Notes: a model not told the origin generated them from the sequence alone. Shown: positions 53,572 to 62,765, numbered from the stretch's first letter. The stretch is DNA of 64,000 bases from Desulforhopalus singaporensis (GCF_900104445.1 NZ_FNJI01000017.1:42698-106697); one strand, 5' to 3'. Program-made: numbers and translations.

Positions 53572-53917
53572 GGAGCGGGCTATAAGCCGAATTCTGTTCC
53601 CCGTAAGGGGTCGTGATCATTTCACTGGGATGTTGGTCGCCCAACACCTCTTGCAACCTACCCGGAGATTTCGGACGGGCCGCCCTCAAACATCTCCCTA
53701 TTTGGTCTTGCTCTGGGTGGGGTTTACCGTGCCTTCCATGTCACCATGGAAGCGGTGAGCTCTTACCTCGCCTTTTCACCCTTACCTGCGGTTGCAGGCG
53801 GTCTGTTTTCTGTGGCACTTTCCCCCGGTCGCCCGGCGTTCGCGTTACGAACCACCCTGCCCTGTAGAGTTCGGACTTTCCTCTCCGGAAAAACCGGAGC
53901 GATCACGCACCCGCTCC
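53572..53917 (-). ncRNA. rnpB: RNase P RNA (bacterial type A)
   Basis: On the minus strand the RNA begins GGAGCGGG and ends CCCGCTCC (P1 helix). The universally conserved GAGGAAAGTCCG lies 28 nt from the 5' end, AGGGTGAAA(A)GG is in the centre, and ACAGAATTCGGCTTATAG is at the 3' end. Its length of 346 nt is normal. A run of eight Ts follows. This is the catalytic RNA that matures tRNA 5' ends. Confidence 0.97.
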
Positions 53918-53929
53918 AAACTTAGTATC

Positions 53930-54652
53930 TCACTGCTCTTCCATCACCGGTTCCATGTGGTAGATCAGGCGCTGGCAGGTGGGGCAGTCGAAGAGCTGGT
54001 CTCCTTTCAATAACATATTAAACCGTTGCGGCGGTATTGCCATAAAACATCCCTGGCAGACGCCTTCGAGTACGTTGACGACCGCCAGTCCGTTTCTTCT
54101 CTGGCGCAGGGTGTTGTATTTCCGGAGCAGGCTGGGCTTGAGGCTGCCGGCCTGTTCTTCCCTGATCGCGTCTTTTTCCTTCTTGCCCCGGTTGATCGCC
54201 TCGATATTGGCCCGCACCTTTTCCGTTTCCTCGGCCACCAGCTGCTTTTCACCTTTCAGGAGGTTTTTCTCCTCTTCCATCTGGGCGGTCAGTTTTTCAA
54301 TCGAGTCCATCAGGGCGACGATTTTTTCTTCGTTTTCCTTGGCAGCTTTCTTGGCATCCTCGATTTCCTTAAGAAGGGCGGTCTGCTCCCGGCCGGTCTG
54401 GACCTGCATCATCTTCGATTGCCGTTCCCGGACATGGTTCATCTTGTCTTCCATCTCTGCTTCGAGAGTACGGGACTCTTTTTGCTGACTGAGGATTTTT
54501 TCCTGCAGGGTATTGATCAGGCTTTCCTTTTCAACCATCGCGGAAATACGCTGATCGAGACCGTTCTGCTCGGCCTTGATCGCATTTTCAATCTGGTCGA
54601 TCTCAAGATCGATTTCCTGAAGTTCTACGAGTTGTGTGAGTAATTCGTTCAA
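53930..54652 (-). CDS. coiled-coil protein with C-terminal C4 zinc ribbon (CdsZ/zf-RING_7 type)
   Basis: 240 residues. About 165 residues of long antiparallel coiled coil (heptad-rich ELQEIDLEIDQIENAI to NIEAINRGKKEKD) lead to a zinc ribbon GVCQGCFMAIPP ... FDCPTCQRLIY. This architecture is the widespread family including the chlamydial CdsZ and HP0958-like proteins that bind RNA or flagellar/secretion components. It sits between rnpB and a Nif3 gene, a neighbourhood often seen in this group. Exact function unknown here. Confidence 0.9.
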   Translation of the reverse strand: MNELLTQLVELQEIDLEIDQIENAIKAEQNGLDQRISAMVEKESLINTLQEKILSQQKESRTLEAEMEDKMNHVRERQSKMMQVQTGREQTALLKEIEDAKKAAKENEEKIVALMDSIEKLTAQMEEEKNLLKGEKQLVAEETEKVRANIEAINRGKKEKDAIREEQAGSLKPSLLRKYNTLRQRRNGLAVVNVLEGVCQGCFMAIPPQRFNMLLKGDQLFDCPTCQRLIYHMEPVMEEQ

Positions 54653-54673
54653 GGTGATTCTCCTATGTCGATT

Positions 54674-55516
54674 TTACCTGGTGGTCAAGGTTTTGTATTT
54701 GGTGTCCATAAATGTGTAGGGATGTCGCTCCCTGGTGCTTTGCAGCACGGTGATGTTCCAGTTGTTCTTTTCGCTCTGGTGCTGAAGTTTATCGACCAGA
54801 AGCTTTACCGCCGGCTTCTCCGTTGCGTAGTGGGTACCGTCGATGATGCAGAAATCGTTTTCATTGGCCCAGATTGCCGTGGCATGTTTTATCTCTGCCG
54901 ACAGATAGACGTCGGCGCCACGCTCATGGGCTAAGGGCGCAAGGTCGGATCCGCTGCCGCCGCACAGCGCCACCGTGGTTATTTTTTCGGGTAATCGTGC
55001 GGTCACCTGAACCCCTGGAACTTCAAGAACCGCCAGCAGCTTTTTGAGAAATTCCTCGCCGTTGACAGCAGCGGCGTAAGTGCCGATTCTGCCAAGGCCC
55101 GTCTGTTGGTTGTCGTTGGCCGCAGGCGATGGTACCAGGGGGGTGGTTGCATCCAGTCCCAGCTTGGCGGCAAGGTAACTGCTGACGCCTTCTTCGGCGC
55201 TGTCGAAGTTGGTATGACAGCCTATGATTGCGATGCGATTGGTGAGGGCTTTTTCAAGCAGAATTCCCGCGGTGGTGTCGGTTTTGATTGCGGCAAGCGG
55301 TTTGAAAATGACGGGATGGTGGGTAACCACTGTGTTGCAGCCACTGTCAATTGCTTCCTGGATCAGGGCGATGGTGGGGTCAAGGCCTATCATGATGCCG
55401 GTGACCTGCTGGGTGCTGCTGCCCACCAGCAGCCCTACATTGTCCCATGATTCAGCGAGATTGAAAGGGGCGTCGAGATTGAGAGTTTCGAGGATATTTT
55501 TAACTGTAGCCGCCAT
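54674..55516 (-). CDS. Nif3-like dinuclear-metal-centre protein (GTP cyclohydrolase 1 type 2 homologue)
   Basis: 280 residues from the ATG at 55516 (MAATVKNILE); an upstream start would add 10. Metal ligands: HHPVIFKPL, CHTNFDSAEEGVSSYLA, and DGTHYATEKPAVKLL near the C-terminus. SAEIKHATAIWA and LAESWDNVGLLVG are family hallmarks. There is no large central insert, so this is the compact hexameric form. The biochemical function of the family is still not settled. It precedes the coiled-coil zinc-ribbon gene by 21 bp. Confidence 0.92.
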   Translation of the reverse strand: MAATVKNILETLNLDAPFNLAESWDNVGLLVGSSTQQVTGIMIGLDPTIALIQEAIDSGCNTVVTHHPVIFKPLAAIKTDTTAGILLEKALTNRIAIIGCHTNFDSAEEGVSSYLAAKLGLDATTPLVPSPAANDNQQTGLGRIGTYAAAVNGEEFLKKLLAVLEVPGVQVTARLPEKITTVALCGGSGSDLAPLAHERGADVYLSAEIKHATAIWANENDFCIIDGTHYATEKPAVKLLVDKLQHQSEKNNWNITVLQSTRERHPYTFMDTKYKTLTTR

Positions 55517-55545
55517 AAAGTTGTGTATCGTGTTGCAATAAAACA

Positions 55546-55660
55546 AAAAAGGTACACTCCACTTGGAATGTACCTTTCGCTTACCTCGTCCTTTCGGACT
55601 TCTGTCGTCCGAATCGACCTGCTATGATCAGGGGTGTTGTTTTCCCCGCTGTGAATATTT
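55546..55660 (-). ncRNA. candidate structured RNA and terminator downstream of tRNA-Met
   Basis: On the minus strand, after tRNA-Met, a hairpin TTCGGAC/GTCCGAA with a 7-nt loop (about 55591-55611) is followed by a strong terminator: stem AAAGGTACATTCC/GGAGTGTACCTTT, then TTTGTTTTATT (about 55538-55576). The terminator certainly fits the end of the tRNA transcript. The preceding hairpin may be part of a processed 3' trailer, a separate small RNA, or a leader controlling nif3 beyond it. No known RNA family is recognised. Confidence 0.5.
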
Positions 55661-55710
55661 GCAATTTTTTCAATGAACCGGTTGTGTCTTATTCTGTGCT
55701 GCTGTACCAG

Positions 55711-55786
55711 TGGTGGGCGCAGTAGGATTCGAACCTACGACCGATCGGTTATGAGCCGATGGCTCTACCAACTGAGCTATGCGCCC
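55711..55786 (-). tRNA. tRNA-Met (CAT), CCA encoded
   Basis: 76 nt on the minus strand: acceptor GGGCGCA/TGCGCCC, D arm GCTCAGTTGGTAGAGC, anticodon arm ATCGG-CTCATAA-CCGAT with anticodon CAT, T arm GTAGG-TTCGAAT-CCTAC, and encoded CCA. The 5' pair and D arm fit an elongator Met tRNA. A tRNA-Ile2 (lysidine-modified CAT) cannot be fully excluded from sequence alone. Confidence 0.95.
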
Positions 55787-56090
55787 TTGTCCTGCAGGAT
55801 AAAACATCTCATTAAAATTTATATTTTTCGTGATGTCAATGAAAATAACACATTCTTAATGAAAAATTACAACAGGCGTGGGTCGAACCGGAATTGAAAC
55901 GAGCAGGCAGGGCGCTCTTTCATAAATGGCAAAATTTGTTGTTACAAAATGGCGGCAATGCATTTATGTTATTGGAGGAGAATACTCATTTTTCAAGGCA
56001 GTTATATCAACGAACCGACAAAGGAGCCGAGACGGTGCGCCTGCCGGGTTTTGCGGGCCCGGCACGTCCTGGCAGTGGTGAATTCATTTG
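55787..56090. other. divergent intergenic region upstream of tRNA-Met and the M48 peptidase
   Basis: 304 bp with no credible gene; the short frames here have no ribosome site or motifs. The left part holds the tRNA promoter. The part from about 55880 on is GC-richer and presumably includes the leader of the M48 peptidase gene, but I see no clear plus-strand promoter. Confidence 0.5.
55811..55839 (-). promoter_or_regulatory. sigma-70 promoter of tRNA-Met
   Basis: On the minus strand a perfect -35 TTGACA (55834-55839) is followed by 17 bp and then -10 TTTAAT (55811-55816). Transcription would start about 18 nt before the mature tRNA 5' end. Confidence 0.85.
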
Positions 56091-57929
56091 ATGTACACAA
56101 ACTTGTTTCTGTTTCTGGTCGCAATTTTAATGTTCAGCCTCGATTCTGTGCCGGAAAGCCCGCTGATGCCGCCTTTTGCGTCAATGGCGGTGGCGCTTGG
56201 TCTTGCCGTGATCTATGGAGCGGTGGCGACATCTCTTTTTCGGCGCGGAACGTTGACATCGTCTGCCTACTTCAAAAAAGAAAAGGTCCTGTCGCTGCTG
56301 GCTCTGGTGTTTTTCCTCCTGACGCTGTATCTGGCCGACCCCAAATTTTATCTGGCAAAGATTTCTCTTCTGTCAAAAATTCAGGCTCTTATGGATTATG
56401 CCGGAATAGTTATTTTTGCCTTCTATCTCTGTTTGATGTGGAGAGCGGCCAGACGGAGTTACGCGGTGATTTTCGGCAGGCGCCATACCTCGTTCTCCTT
56501 TATCGTTCATAACCTGAAAATTAACCTGCCCATCGTCCTGCCCTGGATCGTCCTGTTGTTAATGTTCGATATGGTGTCGCTTATGCCGTCGGCCCGGCTG
56601 CAGCGGCTGGTGGAGTCGCCGTGGGGTGAAAGTTTCTTCTTTATAGTATTTGTCTTTTTTATCGTTTTGCTTTTCCCTCCTCTTCTGAGAAGACTCTGGG
56701 GCTGTGAAAGGCTTCCCGATACTTACCTGAGAAGTCATCTCAGTGAGTTTTGCGCAAAACTTGGCTTTACCGCCGATTTTTATCTGTGGCCGCTTTTCGA
56801 GGGGCGGATGATGACTGCGGCGGTGGTCGGGTTTGTGCCCGGAATACGATATATCCTGGTAACACCAGCCCTTATCGAGACAATGAGCATGTCGGAGCTT
56901 GAGGCGATCATGGCCCATGAGATAGGACATGTGAAAAAACGTCACCTGCTGCTGTATATCCTGCTGATAGGAGGATTCAGCGCTCTTGTCGGAGTGGTTG
57001 CCGAACCGGCACTGTTGTTGCTGCTGTCAACGGATGTCACCCGGTTTCTCATGATAGACGTCGGTGTCGACATTGAAAGTGCGGTAACCGCAGGCGGAGC
57101 GGTGGTGCTGTTGTCTTGTGTCGTTATCTATTTTCGCTTTATTTTCGGCTACTTTATCCGTAACTTCGAACGTCAGGCCGACCTGTACAGCCTGCTGCAG
57201 GTCGGCTCCAGCGGGCCCCTGGTGAACGCTTTTGAAAAAATTGCGATAATGAGCGGCAATATCAGAAATCGCAAGAACTGGCACCATTTCGGTATCGGCG
57301 AGCGAATCGACTGTTTGCAAGAGGCCGAGCGGCAGCCGGAAAAGATTGTCCGTCACGATCGCAAGGTGCGGCTGAGCCTTGTGTGCTATGTTGTCGTGCT
57401 GCTTCTTGCAATAGCCGGAGCCCGCCAGTTTCCAACCGATGTGATGGTGGACCGGTACCAGGAAAAATTTATTGAAATTATCCTGCAGCAGCGGATTGTA
57501 CGGGAACCCGACATAGGTCTGTGGCACCGTTTGGCCGGCGACCTGATGCTGGCGAAAAAACAGGAAAAAGAGGCGATTGCAGCCTACGAGAAAGCTTTTA
57601 CCCTTGATCCGTCAGATTATGAGCTTATGAATAACTATGCCTGGCTGCTGTTGACCGCAAACGATCTGATGCTGAGAAATCCGGAAAAAGCGCTTGTGCT
57701 GGCAAAAGGAGCGGCCACCCTCAAGCCCAAGGGGTATGTTCTCGATACCCTGGCCACCGCATACTGGGCCAACGGCCTGAGGGAGGAGGCGATCACCATG
57801 GAGCAGCAGGCCCTGGCAAAGGATGAATCCCGGCGCGGGTTTTACCTGGAGCAGCTCAACAGGTTTCGCACCAGGACGTATGTTGATGAGATAGAGCAGG
57901 AAAAAGCAATAAACGATACCGACAACTAA
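56091..57929 (+). CDS. M48-family membrane metallopeptidase with C-terminal TPR
   Basis: 612 residues from the ATG at 56091 (a TTG lies one codon before). Hydrophobic helices at about 5-17, 31-50, 66-83, 102-120 and 148-200 anchor it. The zinc motif HEIGH is at about residues 276-280, followed by further helices and a third ligand region (NFERQADLYSL). The C-terminal 120 residues form TPR repeats (AIAAYEKAFTLDPSDYELMNNYAW). It is probably an inner-membrane protease of the HtpX/Ste24 superfamily with a TPR protein-binding tail. Substrates unknown. Confidence 0.88.
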   Translation: MYTNLFLFLVAILMFSLDSVPESPLMPPFASMAVALGLAVIYGAVATSLFRRGTLTSSAYFKKEKVLSLLALVFFLLTLYLADPKFYLAKISLLSKIQALMDYAGIVIFAFYLCLMWRAARRSYAVIFGRRHTSFSFIVHNLKINLPIVLPWIVLLLMFDMVSLMPSARLQRLVESPWGESFFFIVFVFFIVLLFPPLLRRLWGCERLPDTYLRSHLSEFCAKLGFTADFYLWPLFEGRMMTAAVVGFVPGIRYILVTPALIETMSMSELEAIMAHEIGHVKKRHLLLYILLIGGFSALVGVVAEPALLLLLSTDVTRFLMIDVGVDIESAVTAGGAVVLLSCVVIYFRFIFGYFIRNFERQADLYSLLQVGSSGPLVNAFEKIAIMSGNIRNRKNWHHFGIGERIDCLQEAERQPEKIVRHDRKVRLSLVCYVVVLLLAIAGARQFPTDVMVDRYQEKFIEIILQQRIVREPDIGLWHRLAGDLMLAKKQEKEAIAAYEKAFTLDPSDYELMNNYAWLLLTANDLMLRNPEKALVLAKGAATLKPKGYVLDTLATAYWANGLREEAITMEQQALAKDESRRGFYLEQLNRFRTRTYVDEIEQEKAINDTDN

Positions 57930-57941
57930 AGAGAGAAAGAA

Positions 57942-58784
57942 ATGGCATTGCTGGGAGCACATGAGTCCGTTGCGGGCGGTTTGTACAAGGCGTTTGACCG
58001 TATAAAAAAAGTGGGCGGCGAGTCGTTGCAGATATTTACCAGAAATCAGCGGCAATGGAATCCGGCCCCGCTTACGCAGGAAGAAATTGATCTGTATAAA
58101 AGAGCCCATGTAAAGAGCGGTGCCATACCAGTTGCGTCCCACGCGTCCTACCTGGTCAATCTTGCCACGGCTAAAAAAGAACTTCTGGAAAAATCGATCA
58201 ACAGTATGGTCCTGGAGCTTGAGCGGTGCGACCAGCTCGGCATTCCCTTTGTTGTCATGCACCCTGGCTCGCACGGAGGCGACGGAGAGCAGGCGGGGCT
58301 TGAGCGGGTAGTCGCCGGGATCGACAGCTGTTTTGCAAGGATCAGTACCGGGGTCAAGCTGCTGGTTGAAACCACCGCGGGGCAGGGGACGGGGCTGGGC
58401 CGTACTTTTGCAGAACTGGGTTATATCCTGAAGAATTCTAAGTTTCCGCAATGTCTGGGCGTGTGTGTTGACACCTGTCATATTTTCGCCGCAGGCTATG
58501 AAATACGAACAGAAGAAGGCTACCAGAATACCATGGACGAGCTGGACCGGGAGGTGGGGCTTGAAAACGTACATTTTTTTCATGTCAACGACTCGAAAAA
58601 AGAGCTGGGCAGCAGGGTTGACCGCCACGAGCACATCGGCAGGGGAGAGATAGGAGTCGCGGGGTTTGCCAATCTGCTCAGTGATCCACGATTTGCTTCA
58701 ATTCCCATGACCCTGGAGACTCCGAAAAGCGAGAGTCTGGCCGAAGATATTGAAAATCTGGCAACGCTTCGCTCTCTTACCTGA
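57942..58784 (+). CDS. nfo: deoxyribonuclease IV (AP endonuclease)
   Basis: 280 residues, the normal length. Three-zinc TIM-barrel motifs: LGAHESVAGG (start), MHPGSHGG, LVETTAGQGTGLGRTF, VDTCHIFAAGY and HVNDSKKELGSRVDRHEHIGRGEI. It nicks DNA 5' to abasic sites and repairs oxidised 3' ends. It follows the M48 peptidase gene by 12 bp; the pairing is probably transcriptional only. Confidence 0.97.
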   Translation: MALLGAHESVAGGLYKAFDRIKKVGGESLQIFTRNQRQWNPAPLTQEEIDLYKRAHVKSGAIPVASHASYLVNLATAKKELLEKSINSMVLELERCDQLGIPFVVMHPGSHGGDGEQAGLERVVAGIDSCFARISTGVKLLVETTAGQGTGLGRTFAELGYILKNSKFPQCLGVCVDTCHIFAAGYEIRTEEGYQNTMDELDREVGLENVHFFHVNDSKKELGSRVDRHEHIGRGEIGVAGFANLLSDPRFASIPMTLETPKSESLAEDIENLATLRSLT

Positions 58785-58895
58785 TCGCGGTTGTTCTCCC
58801 TTGTTGTGATTTCGCGCATTAGCGGGTAGTGTAGTGGTCGTTTTCAGATGGAGTGTCGGGCATGGATGTCCCAGAGGGCTGTTGAGGGTGGATGG

Positions 58896-60701
58896 ATGAA
58901 ATTTTTAAATAGCGAGGCGCTGCTTGATCTGCTGGTCAATACCAGGGTGCTTACCCCGGAACAGCACCAGTTCATTACCTTGGAGAAAAGCAAACAGCGG
59001 CAAAAGCTGTTACGGCTTGCAGGAAAGGAGGGGGAGGGCGACAAAAGTTATCCCGACCTGGTCGATATTGTCAGCGCTTTTCATTTTACCCTGCAAAACA
59101 ACAGCGACCGATTAATCGACGAAGAACTCATCATGCGGGTTGTCGCCAGGGACCGGGGAATTCCTTTTAAGAAGCTTGATCCGCTGGATCTGGACATGGA
59201 TGTCACCACCAAGACCGTTCCGAGGAACTTCGCCATCCGCCAGCTGATACTTCCGTTCAATATGGTCGACGGGGTGCTGGAGGTGGCGATGTACAATCCC
59301 GATTCAGGACCGGTGCTGGAGGATATAGAGCAGGCCAATCAGGTCAAGGTTAAGCCGTATTTGTCGACCAGGGAGGATATAAAACGAATCATCGCCGAGT
59401 TCTTCGGATTCCAGAAATCGATAAGCGCTGCGGAAGACCAGTTCCGGATCGGATACGGAGGTTCCGGTGCTGTTGATATAGGCAACCTGGAACGGTATGT
59501 GAAGATCTCTTCCTCTAAGGAGATAACCTCTTCGGACCAGCATATCAAGTCGGCGGTCAACCACATTTTTCAGTACGCCCTGGAGCAGCGCGCAAGTGAT
59601 ATCCATATTGAGCCCAAGCGGGACGTGTCGGTTGTACGATTTCGCATAGACGGCGCCTTGCATACCATCTACAATCTTCCCAAAGCCGTGCATTCGGCTC
59701 TGGTATCCAGGGTCAAGTTCCTGTCAAGACTGGATATTGCAGAAAAAAGGCGCCCCCAGGACGGCAGGATCAAGATCGGCGGATCAAGCGGCAGGGATGT
59801 TGAGATACGGGTGTCCACGGTGCCTGTATCTTTTGGGGAAAAGGCGGTTATGCGGATCCTCGATTCGGCAATGATCTTTCAACAAGTTGAAAACTTGGGA
59901 TTTTCTTCCCGCGATATGGAGGTGTACAATTCGTTTATCACCGCCCAGCACGGCATCATCCTGGTAACCGGGCCCACCGGAAGCGGAAAGTCCACCACCC
60001 TCTATTCCACCCTCAAGGAGATCGCCACCCCGGAGAAAAATATCGTTACCGTGGAGGATCCGGTGGAGATGGTCCATGAAGAGTTTAACCAGATCGCCGT
60101 GCAGCCGCTTATCGATGTAACGTTCTCGACTATCCTCAGGAATATTCTCCGGCAGGATCCGGATATTCTCATGATAGGGGAGATTCGCGACAAAGAAACG
60201 GCGGCCCATGCGGTTCAGGCGGCAATGACCGGGCATCTGGTGTTTTCCACTCTGCACACCAACGATGCGGTCTCCTCCATCGCCAGGCTTCGAGACCTTG
60301 GGTTGCAGCCGTTTATGATCGCCTCCACTCTTCTGGGCTGTATGGCGCAGCGGCTGGTAAAGACCATCTGCCCGGTTTGTGTGGAGAGTTTTGTCATTAG
60401 CGGCGTGGAGCTTGAAAATCTCGGTTTTCCAGTTGGTGGAGCGGAAAATTTAACCCTGAAGCGGGGAAAGGGGTGTCGGGAGTGCCGGGGAACCGGGTAT
60501 AAGGGACGGTGCGGAGTGTTTGAGATTTTTCCGATGTCGTCGCAGCTCAAGAAAATGGCGGCAAGCGACGCCCACACTCTTGAGATGAGGCAGATTGCAA
60601 TACGCGAAGGAATGACTACATTACGCGAGGATGCCTGGAATAAGGTGAAAAGGGGAATAACAACCATCGAAGAGGCGCTTCGGGTTACCTCGGAGAGGTG
60701 A
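58896..60701 (+). CDS. gspE: GspE/PilB-family secretion or pilus assembly ATPase
   Basis: 601 residues from the ATG at 58896 (GAGGGTGG upstream; the ATG at 58848 would add 16). N-terminal MshEN-type domain, then the hexameric ATPase with Walker A GPTGSGKSTT, Asp box (VTVEDPVEMVHEEFNQI), Walker B ILMIGEIRDKETA and His box GHLVFSTLHTNDAVSSIARL. A C-terminal tetracysteine zinc site is present (CPVC ... CRECRGTGYKGRCG). It powers type II secretion or type IV pilus assembly; no other secretion gene is adjacent, so the choice between them is open. Confidence 0.93.
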   Translation: MKFLNSEALLDLLVNTRVLTPEQHQFITLEKSKQRQKLLRLAGKEGEGDKSYPDLVDIVSAFHFTLQNNSDRLIDEELIMRVVARDRGIPFKKLDPLDLDMDVTTKTVPRNFAIRQLILPFNMVDGVLEVAMYNPDSGPVLEDIEQANQVKVKPYLSTREDIKRIIAEFFGFQKSISAAEDQFRIGYGGSGAVDIGNLERYVKISSSKEITSSDQHIKSAVNHIFQYALEQRASDIHIEPKRDVSVVRFRIDGALHTIYNLPKAVHSALVSRVKFLSRLDIAEKRRPQDGRIKIGGSSGRDVEIRVSTVPVSFGEKAVMRILDSAMIFQQVENLGFSSRDMEVYNSFITAQHGIILVTGPTGSGKSTTLYSTLKEIATPEKNIVTVEDPVEMVHEEFNQIAVQPLIDVTFSTILRNILRQDPDILMIGEIRDKETAAHAVQAAMTGHLVFSTLHTNDAVSSIARLRDLGLQPFMIASTLLGCMAQRLVKTICPVCVESFVISGVELENLGFPVGGAENLTLKRGKGCRECRGTGYKGRCGVFEIFPMSSQLKKMAASDAHTLEMRQIAIREGMTTLREDAWNKVKRGITTIEEALRVTSER

Positions 60702-60734
60702 TTTTCTTTAACGCTAGGAAAACTGGAATTTTTA

Positions 60735-61193
60735 ATGGGAATCAAGGTAGTAGCAAAAAACAAGAAAGCATTTCACGATTATTATATCGATGCGACCTAT
60801 GAGGCGGGAATGGTTCTCTCCGGGCCGGAGGTAAAGTCGCTGAGGGCCGGGAAGGTGAACCTGCGCGACGGTTACGCAAGGATTGATTCACGGGGAGAAG
60901 TTATGTTGTACAACGTGCATATTTCCCTCTACACCTTTGCAACTCATAACCCCAACGAACCGCTCCGGGTACGAAAACTCTTGTTGAACAGAAGAGAAAT
61001 CAAGAAATTAATAGGCAAGCTCAACGAAAAAGGCCTTGCCCTGATACCGTTGAAGATATATTTTAAAGAAAACGGCAGGGCGAAGGTTGAACTTGGCCTG
61101 GCCAGGGGTAAAAAGCTGTATGATAAACGGGCTGCCTTGAAGGAGAAGCAGACAAACCGTGAAATGCAGCGTGAGATGAGGGTTAAAAAATAA
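60735..61193 (+). CDS. smpB: SsrA-binding protein SmpB
   Basis: 152 residues, normal length. The OB-fold core and family motifs are present: [40 protein letters not shown] and the basic C-terminal tail ending in [24 protein letters not shown] residues that sit in the mRNA channel. It carries tmRNA to stalled ribosomes. Its own partner ssrA starts 20 bp downstream, so they are probably co-transcribed or share regulation. Confidence 0.97.
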   Translation: MGIKVVAKNKKAFHDYYIDATYEAGMVLSGPEVKSLRAGKVNLRDGYARIDSRGEVMLYNVHISLYTFATHNPNEPLRVRKLLLNRREIKKLIGKLNEKGLALIPLKIYFKENGRAKVELGLARGKKLYDKRAALKEKQTNREMQREMRVKK

Positions 61194-61212
61194 CATCAAC
61201 TTCTACAATAAT

Positions 61213-61578
61213 GGGGGCGAAACGGATTCGACGGGGACGTGTAAGCTCGTCGTTGCATGCCGAGTTTCTATTGGCTCGTAAAACCGGTAGAACCTAAATA
61301 TAATCGCAGACGATTATAACTACGCAGTAGCAGCTTAACACCTGTCATACTGCCGTCTCACCGATCTTCGCCCGTAAGATCGGATTCGGGGCGTCGACTC
61401 AACGGGCTGGTTTCCTGCAAGCCGTCTGTCTTTCAGGAAACGAGAATTAACAGTCTAGCCTTTTGAAATCTATGTTCCGACTGAGTTCACAAGGCGAAAA
61501 TTAAAGTGCGGAACTAAGCATGTAGATACGAGAGGGGAGCGTTTTCGGACGCGGGTTCGACTCCCGCCGCCTCCACCA
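61213..61578 (+). ncRNA. ssrA: tmRNA (SsrA)
   Basis: The 5' end GGGGGCGAAACGGATTCGAC and the 3' T-arm with encoded CCA (GGGTTCGACTCCCGCCGCCTCCACCA in pieces: T loop TTCGACT, acceptor CGCCTCC) pair as a tRNA-like domain. The tag frame starts at GCA 61306 and reads ADDYNYAVAA, ending at TAA 61336-61338. Length 366 nt. With SmpB it rescues stalled ribosomes and tags products for ClpXP/FtsH-type degradation. Its 3' end is the probable integration site of the element that follows. Confidence 0.97.
61540..61578 (+). other. probable attachment site (attL) at the ssrA 3' end
   Basis: A tyrosine recombinase gene ends 15 bp beyond the tmRNA CCA, pointing at this site. The 3' end of ssrA, containing the T-arm, is a well-known integration target. 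No second copy of this segment lies in the remaining 2.4 kb, so the other attachment site must be outside the window. Confidence 0.6.
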
Positions 61579-61592
61579 TTTTTTGATAATAA

Positions 61593-62765
61593 TTACGGCA
61601 ACTTGGATAATTTCCGGTTGCCGTTTTTGTTTGCCATGCGTTTGCCACTTCTGGACGCTTCGTAGATAGATAAAGCGTCGTCTGTTTGAACCTGTAAATA
61701 CCTGTCAAAAGCCTTATTGGTACTGTGCATGGTGCCGGCTTTGATCTGTTCCGGTGAAAATTGTTTTCTAAGCGCTGTGACGGTACTATGTCGGGTCCCG
61801 CCATAAAGGTCTATACCGTCAATACCGAGATTGCTACAGGCTTTTTTCCACCATTTATAGAGATATTTTTCTCCAAAAGGTTGCCCAGGCTTCACACCGG
61901 AAACTCCACGGCCATGACGGAAAAAAGATAGGTGCGGTAATCCTGTCGGCATGCTCTCGATAAGTTCCTTGTCTTCTTCAATCATTGGAACCAGTTTTTC
62001 TTTACCTTCCTTGGTGTGCAAAACGATAAAGTATCCAAGTTTTGTATCGATATCCCGCTCTGTCATCTTCAGGAGCTCCCCTGGACGGATTGATACATAA
62101 GTTGCCAGCCATTTTATACCCAGCCATATTTTCGGATTACGGTGGTAGGAGATCCGCTTCACTTCGTCTATGATTTTCTCCTGAGTATCTTTGTCGATTA
62201 TTTTCCGAAATCCGAGATTGAATTTTATCTCTGGAAATTCTGGGAACTGTTGCAAGGTAATGACTCGGCGCTTTCTTAACCACGTCCAAAAGGTATGCAG
62301 ACATGACTTTATATTTGATCTGGTTTTGTCAGATACTTTCTGCGAGAAAAGAAAGTCCTCGATTTCTGCATATCCGATCTGCTTTATGTTGGTATCTCCC
62401 CAGGAGGACATTGCAGCTTTCATATAACGGTTGAGATTGGTAAAGGATCGAGGCTTAACTTCCTGCTCCTTGATATCCAACCATTTTTCAGCCAGAGTGA
62501 TAAAACCAAGGGGATTACCTTTTTTGTAATCCCTGGGATCGAATGTCCCCCGATCTACTTCATAGCGGACACCATCAAGGAAACGTTCTGCTTCCTCGAA
62601 GGTCTTGAATCTTTTCTGTGTCCCTCTTCCGAAGTGAACCCGAAAGCGAGCTGTTGCTTGCTGCTGCGGATGATCGGGACAAAATAGCCCTCTTTTCCTG
62701 CTGCTATAAACGAATCTGGCACCACAAAGACTGCAATTCTGATCTGAATAGATAGACCCACGCAT
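61593..62765 (-). CDS. tyrosine recombinase/integrase
   Basis: About 390 residues from the ATG at 62765, which has GGAGGGG about 8 nt upstream (another ATG at 62771). The N-terminus has a CxxC...C element (CSLCGARFVYSSRKRGLFC), then an arm-binding domain, a core-binding SAM-like domain (about 90-175) and the catalytic domain with R in VSIRPGELL, K in HTKEGKEK, box II YGGTRHST, HST and nucleophile in FDRYLQV. At box II the usual HxxR first His is Gly. The gene ends 15 bp from ssrA, so it is the integrase of an element inserted there. Composition is visibly AT-richer than the core genes. Confidence 0.9.
   Translation of the reverse strand: MRGSIYSDQNCSLCGARFVYSSRKRGLFCPDHPQQQATARFRVHFGRGTQKRFKTFEEAERFLDGVRYEVDRGTFDPRDYKKGNPLGFITLAEKWLDIKEQEVKPRSFTNLNRYMKAAMSSWGDTNIKQIGYAEIEDFLFSQKVSDKTRSNIKSCLHTFWTWLRKRRVITLQQFPEFPEIKFNLGFRKIIDKDTQEKIIDEVKRISYHRNPKIWLGIKWLATYVSIRPGELLKMTERDIDTKLGYFIVLHTKEGKEKLVPMIEEDKELIESMPTGLPHLSFFRHGRGVSGVKPGQPFGEKYLYKWWKKACSNLGIDGIDLYGGTRHSTVTALRKQFSPEQIKAGTMHSTNKAFDRYLQVQTDDALSIYEASRSGKRMANKNGNRKLSKLP

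Noticed and set aside
53572..53917. Cluster of hairpins that might be a repeat array or CRISPR
   Set aside because: The conserved blocks and closing helix identify RNase P RNA; there are no regularly spaced repeats.
55546..55660. Guanidine-type or other known riboswitch upstream of nif3
   Set aside because: GGACGAGG and GGACGACAG superficially resemble guanidine aptamer loops, but the paired hairpins and spacing do not match, and nif3 is not a typical target.
55894..56512. Plus-strand open frames before and inside the M48 peptidase gene
   Set aside because: They overlap the peptidase gene out of frame or lack start signals.
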